Origin: Lachnospiraceae bacterium
GTDB taxonomy: Bacteria > Bacillota > Clostridia > Lachnospirales > Lachnospiraceae
Length of the DNA stretch: 39,892 nucleotides
Assembly: GCA_017542245.1 (NCBI GenBank)
Contig: JAFXXN010000146.1
Coordinates: forward strand, 1 to 39,892
Direction: 5' to 3'
Part shown: positions 1 through 8,532 of the stretch, piece by piece
Layout of the letters: the number at the start of each line of letters is the position of its first letter
Position numbering within the stretch: position 1 is the stretch's first letter
The notes under the pieces: model-generated
Seen by the model: only the letters and a program-made list of their open reading frames with translations
What the model was told of the DNA's origin: nothing
The model's database searches: none
Program-made: the position numbers and the translations under genes

Positions 1-333
1 GACACCATCATTTCATATGCAAAGCATATCATCGAAGGAATATCAGAAGTCAGGGAACTGATCTATGTCATGCTCAAAGGCGATGATGGGATATTCCTCA
101 GACAGCTGACAGACCTCATCTTCGGTCAAAACCTGACAAACGCACTTTCATTCTTTGATATGAAAGATTCGGCAGAGCTTCGTCTCTATTATGAATTCCA
201 ATCTGCCGGCATGGCTGCTTTCATAGTCAAATGGATCCTGGATGAGGGCATATCAGAAGAAAAAGCAGCATCACTTCTAGCTCAGATACTTCTTCAAGCC
301 CCAGCCTATAAGCCAAATAGTATTTCACAATAA
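1..333 (+). CDS. TetR-family regulator, C-terminal part (5' end outside window)
   Basis: The reading frame is open from the first base and ends with TAA, giving the last 110 residues of a protein whose start lies to the left. The end is helical and matches the ligand-binding C-terminal domain of TetR/AcrR repressors in Firmicutes, with the typical 'YYEFQSAGMAAFIVKWILDEG' style helix followed by a short acidic helix. The DNA-binding helix-turn-helix would be in the missing N-terminal half. Its target genes cannot be told from here. It is on the plus strand, unlike the accessory genes that follow, and probably belongs to the region outside the accessory block. Confidence 0.7.
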   Translation, partial: DTIISYAKHIIEGISEVRELIYVMLKGDDGIFLRQLTDLIFGQNLTNALSFFDMKDSAELRLYYEFQSAGMAAFIVKWILDEGISEEKAASLLAQILLQAPAYKPNSISQ

Positions 334-542
334 ACCGATTCGCTAGAACTCCTTCAAGGTAAAGCTCACCTCCCATAAGCTTCCATAGCTTGTATCGCTG
401 ACCAGACATGGCTCTTTTACCACATAAATTTGAAACAATTTTTCAGATCACATTCATCTGTTCGTTGTCATTGTACTTGTAATGTTAACAAGCCAGCATC
501 GGAAGGATATATTTTATGAAAACACTATATTTTTATCCTATT

Positions 543-755
543 TCATATAATATAAAAAGAACCGGTACCGAATCCATCTCTGAACTCCTTACCGGTTCTT
601 CGTAATGCCTGCTTATCTTTCTTGCGATTGTAACTCTTGCCACTCGGAACACTCCTGGTTACTGGATTAAGCTCTCCCCATGTATTCCTGTGTTCTGCGT
701 AATACGCCTTCTTTGCCTTCTTGCTTCGCTTATCAAGCGATACAAACTTTTCCAT
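543..755 (-). CDS. Small basic protein of unknown function (70 aa)
   Basis: This is a lysine/arginine-rich 70-residue protein starting at an ATG preceded by a GAGGTAGG ribosome site. The N-terminal half (MEKFVSLDKRSKKAKKAYYAEHR) and the VTRSVPSGKSYNRKK segment resemble small basic proteins I recall from Lachnospiraceae and their mobile elements, but I cannot name a family with a known role. The high positive charge suggests nucleic-acid binding, which is inference. The last codons lie inside a strong terminator hairpin (554-600), so the C-terminal tail is also RNA structure. It stands alone between the TetR fragment and the PD-(D/E)XK pair. Confidence 0.6.
   Translation of the reverse strand: MEKFVSLDKRSKKAKKAYYAEHRNTWGELNPVTRSVPSGKSYNRKKDKQALRRTGKEFRDGFGTGSFYII
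554..600 (-). terminator. Rho-independent terminator overlapping the end of the 70-aa gene
   Basis: Perfect 11-bp arms (AAGAACCGGTA at 557-567, TACCGGTTCTT at 590-600) are followed on the minus strand by five T residues. The hairpin lies inside the last codons of the small basic protein. Confidence 0.75.
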
Positions 756-845
756 AGTCCTACCTCGTTCTTTCTTTTAATAGTATGCTTTTTGCTCCTT
801 CATGTATATCGGCATACTCCCTAAAAAGCTTTAACTGACTCTTCT

Positions 846-888
846 TCAAAAAACAGACCGCCTTCACCCACACAAATTGAAGACGGTC
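846..888 (-). terminator. Rho-independent terminator of the PD-(D/E)XK gene pair
   Basis: On the minus strand GACCGTCTTCA pairs with TGAAGGCGGTC (one G-T pair) around an 11-base loop, followed by TGTTTTTTG. It begins 12 bases after the stop of the 302-aa gene. Confidence 0.85.
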
Positions 889-899
889 GTTACAAAAGG

Positions 900-1808
900 C
901 TAAAACTTCAAATACTTCACCAAATCCTGCAATTCCTTAGCCTTATTAAATGCATCTTCTACTCTATCAATCTGATCAGAAAAATCACCCGCAAAATCAA
1001 TTATCTCAATATATTTTCTGACAGTCAAGGATTTAGAAGCCGTACGGATATAAAGTCTTTTCTGATCAATAACATCTTTATTGACTTTTGAAAACTCTGC
1101 AAATCTGTCTGCATATCCGGGTATTACAAGATCAACGAAACCCCTGTCTGCTTTTATAACTACGCTGGTTCCATGACCACTATTCATTGTAACCCATACT
1201 GCATTGGAACCCCTAACTTCACCCTTATGTCCCTGTAAGTTAAATGTATCGGGGTAGTTATTCTCCACAAAATCATATAATTGATTCCAAAAGTCAGTAA
1301 CCTTACGGTCTTCTACTGGTACATAGCCATGTTTTGATTCGTCCAATGCCTTGTCAATAAGGGCCATCTCAAATTCATCCGATAATACTTCACGGATTTC
1401 CTCATAAGAAACTTGGTAAGCATATTTCCCGGCTTCCTGATTATTGTTCAAATATTTTTGCGGAGCAACTATAAAGATATAATACTTATCATATAAACCC
1501 TGCTCTATAGCTTTCTTTGCACGCAACTCATATCGTTTTGCCTGCTCCGGTTGAGCTATAGCATCTATCTTGTCCTCAATCAGAAAAGCTGTTTTCGCAC
1601 TACCGTCAGACAGTATTATCTCTACATCGGTTTCACCGTCATTTGTCATGACCGAATGAGAAACATTTAAAACCGAATAAACAGTATCGGGATCAATACT
1701 CGTCTTTTCACAGAACATACGTATAAATGAAGCATCCCTCAAAGCAAAACGTCTCATGATCAAAAGGTCAACATCACGTTCCACCACATTTTCAAAAATG
1801 ATATTCAT
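900..1808 (-). CDS. PD-(D/E)XK nuclease-superfamily protein (302 aa)
   Basis: The N-terminal third has a PD-(D/E)XK core: a GETDVEI strand (D61, E63) followed by FLIEDKIDA (E78-x-K80) and a PEQAKRY helix, the signature of PDDEXK_4-type proteins (PF14281-like). The remaining 200 residues include a predicted second alpha/beta part with no motif I recognise. Start: ATG with AAAGGA upstream. It lies 11 bases downstream of another PD-(D/E)XK-like gene and ends at a terminator, so the two form a transcription unit. A DNA-cleaving defence role is plausible; the family is also found as orphan genes in accessory regions, so the substrate is unknown. Confidence 0.75.
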   Translation of the reverse strand: MNIIFENVVERDVDLLIMRRFALRDASFIRMFCEKTSIDPDTVYSVLNVSHSVMTNDGETDVEIILSDGSAKTAFLIEDKIDAIAQPEQAKRYELRAKKAIEQGLYDKYYIFIVAPQKYLNNNQEAGKYAYQVSYEEIREVLSDEFEMALIDKALDESKHGYVPVEDRKVTDFWNQLYDFVENNYPDTFNLQGHKGEVRGSNAVWVTMNSGHGTSVVIKADRGFVDLVIPGYADRFAEFSKVNKDVIDQKRLYIRTASKSLTVRKYIEIIDFAGDFSDQIDRVEDAFNKAKELQDLVKYLKF

Positions 1809-1819
1809 ATAGTTTTCCT

Positions 1820-2395
1820 TTACTTAAGTACAAGTTGTTTCTCAAGCATATAATAACGTTTTCTGTCCTTTTTCCGGTTTTCATGAAGCATTTTCTCCAT
1901 AATTCTTGAGTAATCAACTTCATTGAAAATTAATTCCATAAATGATTTCCATTCATCTTGTGTTGGTTCTGTACCCGAAAAACTAAACATGAAATCAAAA
2001 TTAGTTCCATGCCTAAAAAGCCTTCCTGGTAATGGATATTTTCCTCTATCACCAAGCATAATTCCATATCTAAGATATGGCGTAATATTTTTGTGTTTTT
2101 CGGCCTTGTAACTGTATGTTATAGCATCATGAGTTGTAACACTTTGTATTTTTGCTTCAATTACTACTCTAGGTTTAACAACTGCTTCTGCTTCTTCGTA
2201 TATTACTAAATCTGTTTCAAAAGAAATCGGATCCATGTACATGGCAGTCCAAGTATCGCCTTCACAATTCTTTTTATAATGTAGTATTTCCTGAGAGTAA
2301 GGAAGATCTCTTAATGTTTCTGCAAATAAGCTTTTTGATTGCAATTCTTCATTTAATCTAACGCAAATACTTTTTGTCCATTCATTCTCAGTCAT
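1820..2395 (-). CDS. Restriction-endonuclease-like PD-(D/E)XK protein (191 aa)
   Basis: The start was set at the ATG of MTENEW because AAAGGGG lies eight bases upstream; a longer reading frame to 2452 has no such site. The core shows SFETDLVIYEE (D62) then PRVVIEAKI (E80-x-K82), followed by a helix with YSYKAEKHKN and LRYGIML, as in restriction-endonuclease-like folds. The C-terminus is highly basic (HENRKKDRKRYY). It is cotranscribed with the 302-aa PD-(D/E)XK protein. No methyltransferase is adjacent, so it does not look like a classic type II R-M pair. Function is inferred from fold motifs only. Confidence 0.65.
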   Translation of the reverse strand: MTENEWTKSICVRLNEELQSKSLFAETLRDLPYSQEILHYKKNCEGDTWTAMYMDPISFETDLVIYEEAEAVVKPRVVIEAKIQSVTTHDAITYSYKAEKHKNITPYLRYGIMLGDRGKYPLPGRLFRHGTNFDFMFSFSGTEPTQDEWKSFMELIFNEVDYSRIMEKMLHENRKKDRKRYYMLEKQLVLK

Positions 2396-2611
2396 TTTTA
2401 TCCCCTTTAAGTTTTCACGCCACTGGTATTTCATACAACCCAGGCTCCGCAAATTGGTACCCCATAATTCTTTAATACTTTCATTCCCAGGATAGTTATC
2501 AAGTACAATATCTAAAAATTAGCCAACACACCCCTATTTAACATCGTGATAAGTATACATTCATGTGTAGAAACATCAAAAACACAACATCTCTTTATCT
2601 AGAACATCTCT

Positions 2612-2962
2612 TTATCTTAAAGAAATTAATCTTATACAATTATATAATGTATTTCCATCCGAATCTACAACATCCTTCTTTTTTCTCCAGGTATAACCTT
2701 TGGCAAATTTTTTATGGGATATGCATGTACTTATTGAGCCCATACTGATACCTGTCTGTTCGCTTGCAATTGCTGCATTCTGATACTCTGCCACTAAATT
2801 CCCTCTTATATCATATTGACAAACAGCATGACTAACACGCTTTTTAACAAATGGTTCTATTTCCGATCTATAATCTTTCGTTTTCCATCTCCACTGGCAT
2901 CCGCCGGCTACACCAAAATTTTTCTTACATACTTTACCTATATCTGAATTTGATATATTAGT
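2612..2962 (-). pseudogene. Relic of a NUMOD/IENR1-containing homing endonuclease
   Basis: A minus-strand frame without a proper start encodes two nuclease-associated modular repeats. The first reads NISNSDIGKVCKKNFGVAGG then CQWRW; the second reads AVCQYDIRGNLVAEYQNAA, then TGISMGSISTCI, then YTWRKK. These match the pattern of NUMOD1/IENR1 DNA-binding repeats found C-terminal to HNH or GIY-YIG homing enzymes. Upstream the frame runs only into the 3' end of the NADAR gene and meets a TGA near 3015, so the catalytic domain is gone. A GTG at 2794 could give only a 60-residue fragment. It is best read as a decayed mobile-endonuclease remnant. Confidence 0.65.
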
Positions 2963-3584
2963 TCTTGGATGTGGGCTGTCCGGACAATTTCCTAAGCATA
3001 TCCCTAACTTCCATCAAAGCAAAACCAAGTATATTTGTTCCTCGCCAATTCGAAGCATCAAACCTTTCACTTTCATTCAGCCTTACGCCGCAAGCCCAGA
3101 TAACATCATGATAAGCACACTCAACAAGGTATGCATCACCGGTATCAAGCAGTTTCGTCTTCAGATCTTCATTTTGAGAGAACTTCGCCATAAGTCCTTT
3201 TAATGCTACAAGCTGCCTTCTACCTGCCCACACCTTATCATTATAACCGGATGCTTTTCTGGCAATCTTTTGTTGTTCAGCAGGCTCATCTGTTGTCAAT
3301 ACCGCTTTAGCTGAATCAAGATCACCAAATTCCATGCACTTTCTATACATGATGTACTGTTCCACAGAAGAAAACTTTATTCCTTCAAGCTCAAACGATG
3401 AAATATACCAATTGCTCAGAAATCCAAAAGGCTCCTCAGGCAAATGGAAAAAAATGGCATCTACTACCCTTCCGGAAATACTAAGTTTATTTGACGGCAT
3501 ACCCATCATCTCACTTATAGATTCACTTACTTTTTTGCGTTGTTCAGGTGTCATCTGAGAAAATGCTTTTTCAAAATCTGTCAT
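2958..3584 (-). CDS. NADAR-domain protein (YbiA-like)
   Basis: Residues about 46-196 form a NADAR (NAD and ADP-ribose) domain. Visible hallmarks are FLSNWY (55-60), KFSSVEQYIMYRK (70-82) with FGD after it, KVWAGR (117-122), VIWACGV (161-167) and NWRGTNILGFALMEVRD (179-195). Family members cleave N-glycosidic or ADP-ribosyl bonds; YbiA acts on riboflavin-pathway intermediates, and some phage- or defence-linked NADAR proteins remove ADP-ribose from DNA. The first 45 residues are an extra helical segment. Start: ATG with AAAGAGG upstream. It sits downstream of the helicase/DUF4238 genes, with a TIR gene at 7.7-8.4 kb; a link to NAD or ADP-ribose metabolism in defence is inference. Confidence 0.85.
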   Translation of the reverse strand: MTDFEKAFSQMTPEQRKKVSESISEMMGMPSNKLSISGRVVDAIFFHLPEEPFGFLSNWYISSFELEGIKFSSVEQYIMYRKCMEFGDLDSAKAVLTTDEPAEQQKIARKASGYNDKVWAGRRQLVALKGLMAKFSQNEDLKTKLLDTGDAYLVECAYHDVIWACGVRLNESERFDASNWRGTNILGFALMEVRDMLRKLSGQPTSKN

Positions 3585-3661
3585 AGTGTCCTCTTTATTC
3601 TTAGACTATAGTATTTCATTCATGGTAAATCATATCATAACTTGCTTTATCTGTTCAAAAA

Positions 3662-6331
3662 CTATTGAATATTCTTCGTATACTTACACCTCGGGTAATT
3701 CATGCACCCGATGAACTGTGTCCCTAACCTTGTGCCTGTCTTTACAGTCCTGATAACAGTTTTACCTCCACAGAGCGGACATAAGTCACCGGTATTACCA
3801 GAAGTACTGCTACCGGTATTAACACCATCGCTACTATTTTGCACAGTTGCCTTATGAGCATTTTCCTGAGATGCCGGCTTAGGAGCTATATTTCTCTTAT
3901 AGTTGCATCCGGTCTTGGCATAGTTCGTACAGCCATAGAAATCTCCGTACTTGCCGGACCTCTTTGCAAGAGGTGCACCACATACAGGACACGAGAACAG
4001 ATCACGTCTCATGGCATCACCATACCTCGAGATAATCTCCTCCGCAAATACAGACTCCTTATCCTTAAGCACAAGTAAATACACCTTTTTCTTTGCCCTG
4101 GTGAGTGCCACATAAAAGAGTCTTCTCTCTTCGGCAAAAGGATAATCATCTGATCCTTCCAGAAGTATATCTACAGCCGGATCATCCTGGATAGTACTGG
4201 GGAAACCCATGCCGCTTCTTTTATTATTGATTATAAACACATAATCCGCCTGCAATCCCTTTGATCTATGTGCAGTAATAAATACCATCTTAAGATCAGA
4301 CCTCTTGCTATAGAATACACTGACAAAGCTTTTCGCATTATCATACTGGCAGGTAAGCTCCGGGCAATCATCCAGCATCCTGCTTTCAAAATGGTACCTC
4401 CCGATAAAGAATACCGTGCTGTCTTTGGGAAGCTCATCAAGCCTCTCGATCATATGCCCTGTTGCAGTCTTATCGGTATAACCCATTATCTGCCCTACAG
4501 GAAATCCCGATTCATCCATTTTGCCCCTAAGAGCCTTTCTGATCTGGAAGGGATTTCGCATAATAAATTCACCACTTATCTGAGCCAGGGTATTGGAATA
4601 TCTGTATGTGGTCTCTATCCAGCTTCTTTCAGACGGTCCCCAGAAATCACTGAAGCGGATAATATAATTCACATCGCTTCCGGCAAATCTGTATATACTC
4701 TGCCAGTCATCACCCACACAGAACAATGAGTAATCATGCGACTTTCTAAGTGTTTCAAGCAACTTAAACCGTGACTTAGAGATATCCTGATATTCATCCA
4801 CTATGACATGATTGAAACTGTTAATATATTTACCTTCAGCCACATATTTTGCAGCTGTATTTATCATATCGCTGAAATCTATCTCGTCGTTTTTTACCAG
4901 TTCATCCCTATAAGCATTAAATACCGGTTCTATGAGCGGCAGTAATGTCTTACTCCTCGTCTTTATCGGCAAAGCAAGATACTTTTCCCTAAAACCTTCA
5001 AAACCTATATTTGTATCCTTTATCAGAGCTATAAGTGTAGAAAACAGTTCCGTTACAGCTGTCAGAGCATCATTGGACGATTCTGCAACCTTATCCCATA
5101 CTTCTTGAGGTGTCAACGGGTGGAACACAATACCGGCTTCTTTAAGCTTATCATTTAAGGATTGCTCCAGGATACCTTCCATATTTTCATAAGCATAAAA
5201 TTCGATAAGTTTGGTGCCCTGATCCTTATGAAGCTTACGTTTCCACTCCATACCTTCCACATAGCGGGATGTGGCTTCTTTTGCATTTCCGCTGGGAGAA
5301 AAATATGCCGGTGCATTACCCTGTCTGTCTATGCCAAAGTACTCTATATAGATACCGTAATCCGTCAGGAAAAAATCAGGATAATACTGGGCGTGTTCCG
5401 ACGTCCTTGTATCTTTACCATACTCCTTCTCATATGTATAATTAATGCCATTTCTAAACAGGAAATTTGCTATCTTCATCTCACCATAACTTTTTACTTC
5501 TTCCTGATTCAAAGTTATAGGCGGATTAAGACGCAGATACTCGTCATACTCTTCTTTTGTAGAGAAACTGAACTCGTCGCGGTTATACTTATGGTCCCCC
5601 AATACATAATCACAAAGCATGCTCATATACCCGGGATCATTAGCAAGCTCTGTAATCCGGTCTTTTACGAATTTGCTCAGATTGATCTTGGTTATCCTCG
5701 GTACTAGGCCCTGTACAGAGGTCAGTATATTCAATCCCAGTTTATGAAAAGTGGATGCCTGTATACTGCATCCCGTCTCCTTTTCTATCCTCTGCTTCAT
5801 CTCTGCCGCCGAAGCATTTGTATAAGATAAAACAAGTATATCATCCGGTCCGCATGCTTTCGTTGCCAGAAGATATTTGATCTTTCCGACTATAGTAGTG
5901 GTCTTTCCGGTACCCGCACCGGCAATAACCAGATGATTGTGTGCCGGCTTAACTATACAATCCATCTGCTGATCATCAAGCTGCCTGCCTTCTACATTCC
6001 CTATCAGCTGCCTGCCATTATCACGGAATAAACTTGCCGTGTTCGAATTATGCACCTGTACTGTATGCTCCAAACTCCCAATGTAATTTGCAAGTTTTTT
6101 CCCGGATTCTACCAGTTTCCTGTTAGGTATTATAGACTTACGGATAAACTCTTCGATCTCACCTATAGTCAGCTGACACTTATAGATCAGCTCCGATACA
6201 TGTTCCATGGATATAAACTCGCCACGTTTACTGCTTATGTCGGTGTTGGTCTCTTCTATAACCTTGTCAACCTTATCTATAAGCTCAGATATATTATTTC
6301 GTCTTTGTTTAAAATTTTCAATTATTCCCAT
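3662..6331 (-). CDS. UvrD/HelD-type SF1 helicase with inserted nuclease-like domain and two C-terminal zinc ribbons
   Basis: Motif I AGAGTGKTT is at 137-145, motif II VDEYQD at 511-516, motif III VGDDWQSIYRF at 539-549, then TAHRSKGLQADYVF and ERRLFYVALTRAKKKVY for motifs V and VI, as in UvrD/Rep and helicase IV. Between motifs I and II (about 280-400) lies an insert with E284, YYPDFF (D319) and IYIEYFG (E330), which resembles a Vsr/PD-(D/E)XK fold. The end carries two CxxC zinc ribbons of the topoisomerase-I type (CPVCG and CPLCG). At 889 residues it is larger than typical UvrD. It follows a DUF4238 gene by 60 bases. It probably unwinds and may cut DNA; a defence role is inferred from location. 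Confidence 0.85.
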   Translation of the reverse strand: MGIIENFKQRRNNISELIDKVDKVIEETNTDISSKRGEFISMEHVSELIYKCQLTIGEIEEFIRKSIIPNRKLVESGKKLANYIGSLEHTVQVHNSNTASLFRDNGRQLIGNVEGRQLDDQQMDCIVKPAHNHLVIAGAGTGKTTTIVGKIKYLLATKACGPDDILVLSYTNASAAEMKQRIEKETGCSIQASTFHKLGLNILTSVQGLVPRITKINLSKFVKDRITELANDPGYMSMLCDYVLGDHKYNRDEFSFSTKEEYDEYLRLNPPITLNQEEVKSYGEMKIANFLFRNGINYTYEKEYGKDTRTSEHAQYYPDFFLTDYGIYIEYFGIDRQGNAPAYFSPSGNAKEATSRYVEGMEWKRKLHKDQGTKLIEFYAYENMEGILEQSLNDKLKEAGIVFHPLTPQEVWDKVAESSNDALTAVTELFSTLIALIKDTNIGFEGFREKYLALPIKTRSKTLLPLIEPVFNAYRDELVKNDEIDFSDMINTAAKYVAEGKYINSFNHVIVDEYQDISKSRFKLLETLRKSHDYSLFCVGDDWQSIYRFAGSDVNYIIRFSDFWGPSERSWIETTYRYSNTLAQISGEFIMRNPFQIRKALRGKMDESGFPVGQIMGYTDKTATGHMIERLDELPKDSTVFFIGRYHFESRMLDDCPELTCQYDNAKSFVSVFYSKRSDLKMVFITAHRSKGLQADYVFIINNKRSGMGFPSTIQDDPAVDILLEGSDDYPFAEERRLFYVALTRAKKKVYLLVLKDKESVFAEEIISRYGDAMRRDLFSCPVCGAPLAKRSGKYGDFYGCTNYAKTGCNYKRNIAPKPASQENAHKATVQNSSDGVNTGSSTSGNTGDLCPLCGGKTVIRTVKTGTRLGTQFIGCMNYPRCKYTKNIQ

Positions 6332-6391
6332 ATGTTCAGTTGGTTTCTATAAAACTACATGTTATTTTTCGAAAACCATTTGCTTCTTCTA

Positions 6392-7345
6392 CTAACATTC
6401 CCCAGATGATGTCCAATTTTTATAAATCTCGGCATATTCACTCAGTGAAACCTTAGATCTGTCCTTAAATGCCACACCGTCTTCCGCCCCGTCAAAAGTT
6501 ATAGCATTGAGCAGTTTAACATCGCTCTCGTATATTTTCTTAACATGATATCGGATTGTTTTTCCATCTTTTGAACGGGGTGGAATCGTCTTTAACTCAC
6601 GTTCGAAATCAGACAGTTTTTTATTATTCCATACCACATTCAAAATATTGTCAGCCATAAATAATACCCTGTCAGACGATATAGGAAAAATGGAATACTC
6701 CCTAGCTTTATTGCCATTTAAGAAACCACTGACTTCAACCGGATATGAATCTCCGATAATAAAATCCTCTTGCCCACGTTTTTCTGCAATGGCAAAATGC
6801 AAACCCATAAAACCGCAAGTGTCTCTACGCATAAATATTTTTATAGGCTTATCAATATCGGGATTATTATCAACCTCGGTATAAGACCGACATTTAACTA
6901 ATAAGCTCAGATTCCTTTTCCAGAAATCCGAGAAATCACCGTTTTCCTGATACACTGAATAAAACTTCTTTGAATCCTCTGAAAGTCCTTGCGAAAACTT
7001 CTCAGCCGCACCTTTAGAGCGTATACCCATGAGAGCAAAAAACAATTTGAGTTTTTCTTCTTCCTCCACACTGATAGTGATCTCCGGCTCTGTAAAAAAC
7101 TTATGGATAATCTCAGAAGCTTCCCTTTCAAATTTTGAAAAATCATTTTCTATTTGCACAGGATTGCCCGGATTATTGATCGTATCACGATACAAGTTCC
7201 TAACCATGAAGACCTCTTCAGGTTTCTTATTTAAAGTTTCAAAACTTTTCTTATCACAGTAACCTAAATAGCCCTCACCATTTCTAAATTGTCTCAATAA
7301 AAACTGTGGAATATAATGATGTCTGATTGGAATATTAGAATGCAT
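6392..7345 (-). CDS. DUF4238-family protein (317 aa)
   Basis: The N-terminus has the DUF4238 signature HHYIPQFLLRQFRN, followed by a GYCDKK/VRNLY segment, and the middle shows FMGLHFAIAEKRG and FIIGDSYPVEV, features of this family. The biochemical role of DUF4238 is not known to me; members often sit in accessory islands. The ATG lies 61 bases upstream of the helicase start on the same strand, so the two may be cotranscribed. No membrane segment or signal peptide is visible. The acidic strand motif IIGDSYPV could be part of a nuclease-like core, but that is speculative. Confidence 0.7.
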   Translation of the reverse strand: MHSNIPIRHHYIPQFLLRQFRNGEGYLGYCDKKSFETLNKKPEEVFMVRNLYRDTINNPGNPVQIENDFSKFEREASEIIHKFFTEPEITISVEEEEKLKLFFALMGIRSKGAAEKFSQGLSEDSKKFYSVYQENGDFSDFWKRNLSLLVKCRSYTEVDNNPDIDKPIKIFMRRDTCGFMGLHFAIAEKRGQEDFIIGDSYPVEVSGFLNGNKAREYSIFPISSDRVLFMADNILNVVWNNKKLSDFERELKTIPPRSKDGKTIRYHVKKIYESDVKLLNAITFDGAEDGVAFKDRSKVSLSEYAEIYKNWTSSGEC

Positions 7346-7390
7346 ATATATCCTATCTAAATTAATAGATTTCCCTCAACATTTTATTCT

Positions 7391-7576
7391 TCATATTAAA
7401 CCTATATTTCCTAATCCCTCAGGTCTAGTCGGCATATTTATACCTATAATATGGTATATATTGCCATCATCACCCAACACATCGTCTCCGACGTATATTT
7501 TACCATTAGACTCCTTAATAACGATTGCCTTACCCCTAGACAATTCGTATTTCCCCACTATATCTACTCTTATCAT
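7391..7576 (-). CDS. Small beta-rich protein of unknown function (61 aa)
   Basis: The 61-residue product begins MIRVDIVGKYELSRGKAIVI and continues with YVGDDVLGDDGNIYHIIGINM. The alternation of short hydrophobic strands, glycine turns and a VGD motif resembles a small beta-barrel, somewhat like domain 2 of translational GTPases, and I recall similar short proteins in Lachnospiraceae. Start: ATG preceded by TAGGATGG. It lies 45 bases upstream of the DUF4238 start on the same strand and may be the first gene of that unit. I cannot assign a function. Confidence 0.6.
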   Translation of the reverse strand: MIRVDIVGKYELSRGKAIVIKESNGKIYVGDDVLGDDGNIYHIIGINMPTRPEGLGNIGLI

Positions 7577-7726
7577 TTACCATCCTATTTTTTAGTATAT
7601 ATTCTTTGCCATCTGCAATATATTATTACAAAAACGCCGGCATCAAGATCATCTTAAAAAACATATAACCATAGAGCGGGAGAAACACACCTGACTCTTT
7701 AAGAAACTTCTCTTAAGGCAAAACTA

Positions 7727-8422
7727 TTACATTTGCGGCTTTATCTTTTTTTCAAAATATATTTTTGCATCTTCATAATAAATCGGATTGATTCTGAATA
7801 CCTTTTCTCCTGTTCTATAGTCCTCTTTGAATTGTAACACATCTGTAATCCACCATCCAATATAGTTCTCATCATAATCTTCAATAAACTGATTGCCATT
7901 TTCAATTAGACGAGAAAACCATTCATAAAAACGCAAGGTATTCATTCTGTGAAATAAATCATCAAACAAGTTATCACTCTCTGCTTGCTTGTCTGCCCGA
8001 GCTTTTTCAGAAAGTAAAACACTAGCTAATTGGATGGTAATATCTTTAATATCATATTTGGAAGTATCAAGGAATTGGATATCCGCAAGTCTTTTGTAAT
8101 GCTCCGTAAGCTCTTTGATAGTGATATTATACAGTATCGGGAGAATAATCTTCTGACCACTTTTGTTTTGGCGAGAAAGAAGTGTTTTAAGTTCCTTTTC
8201 CGTCCATTCTCTATCAAAAAAAGAATCAGAAATAACAATAACACCAAAATCGCAGTTTTTCAAACCCTCTTCGATTTTCCTCTTCCAATTGTCACCCCAT
8301 TTCAGAGTGTCCTTATCATAAAAAATGCTGATACCGAGTTTATCGAACGACTCTTTCAATTCTTCAACAAAGTCAATTTTATCTTTGTTTGCGTGTGAGA
8401 GAAACACATCGTAATGCACCAT
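7727..8422 (-). CDS. TIR-domain protein (231 aa)
   Basis: Residues 1-140 form a TIR domain: YDVFLSHANKDK at the start (strand A and box 1), GISIFYDKDTLKWGDNW (BB loop), DFGVIVISDSFFDREWTEKEL with Glu77 in the position of the catalytic glutamate of NAD-cleaving TIRs, and IILPILYN. The remaining 90 residues form a tryptophan-rich C-terminal region (YEWFSRLI, YIGWWITDVLQF) that may be a sensor or oligomerisation part. Start: ATG with AGAAGG upstream. Bacterial TIR proteins often hydrolyse NAD+ during phage defence; that activity is predicted, not shown. No ATPase or STAND partner is adjacent. Confidence 0.85.
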   Translation of the reverse strand: MVHYDVFLSHANKDKIDFVEELKESFDKLGISIFYDKDTLKWGDNWKRKIEEGLKNCDFGVIVISDSFFDREWTEKELKTLLSRQNKSGQKIILPILYNITIKELTEHYKRLADIQFLDTSKYDIKDITIQLASVLLSEKARADKQAESDNLFDDLFHRMNTLRFYEWFSRLIENGNQFIEDYDENYIGWWITDVLQFKEDYRTGEKVFRINPIYYEDAKIYFEKKIKPQM

Positions 8423-8532
8423 AGTTTACACCTTCTTTTGTTATACAAACATCTGCTGCAACAGACCTTTTTTCAATTCTTTCCTTTTGTCAAACTTCTA
8501 CTTTTAATAATATTATCGGATGGCAAATAGTA

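Noticed and set aside
515-604. Short plus-strand frame with a GGAAGGA site at the 3' end of the 70-aa gene
   Set aside because: It encodes about 29 residues, runs through the terminator hairpin and lies antisense to the better-supported minus-strand gene.
4268-5707. Plus-strand frames of 150-180 codons within the helicase gene
   Set aside because: They are antisense to a gene with all SF1 helicase motifs, lack ribosome sites and have no recognisable domain.
7577-7726. Possible small RNA between the 61-aa gene and the TIR gene
   Set aside because: A few short complementary stretches exist, but there is no clear promoter or terminator to support it.
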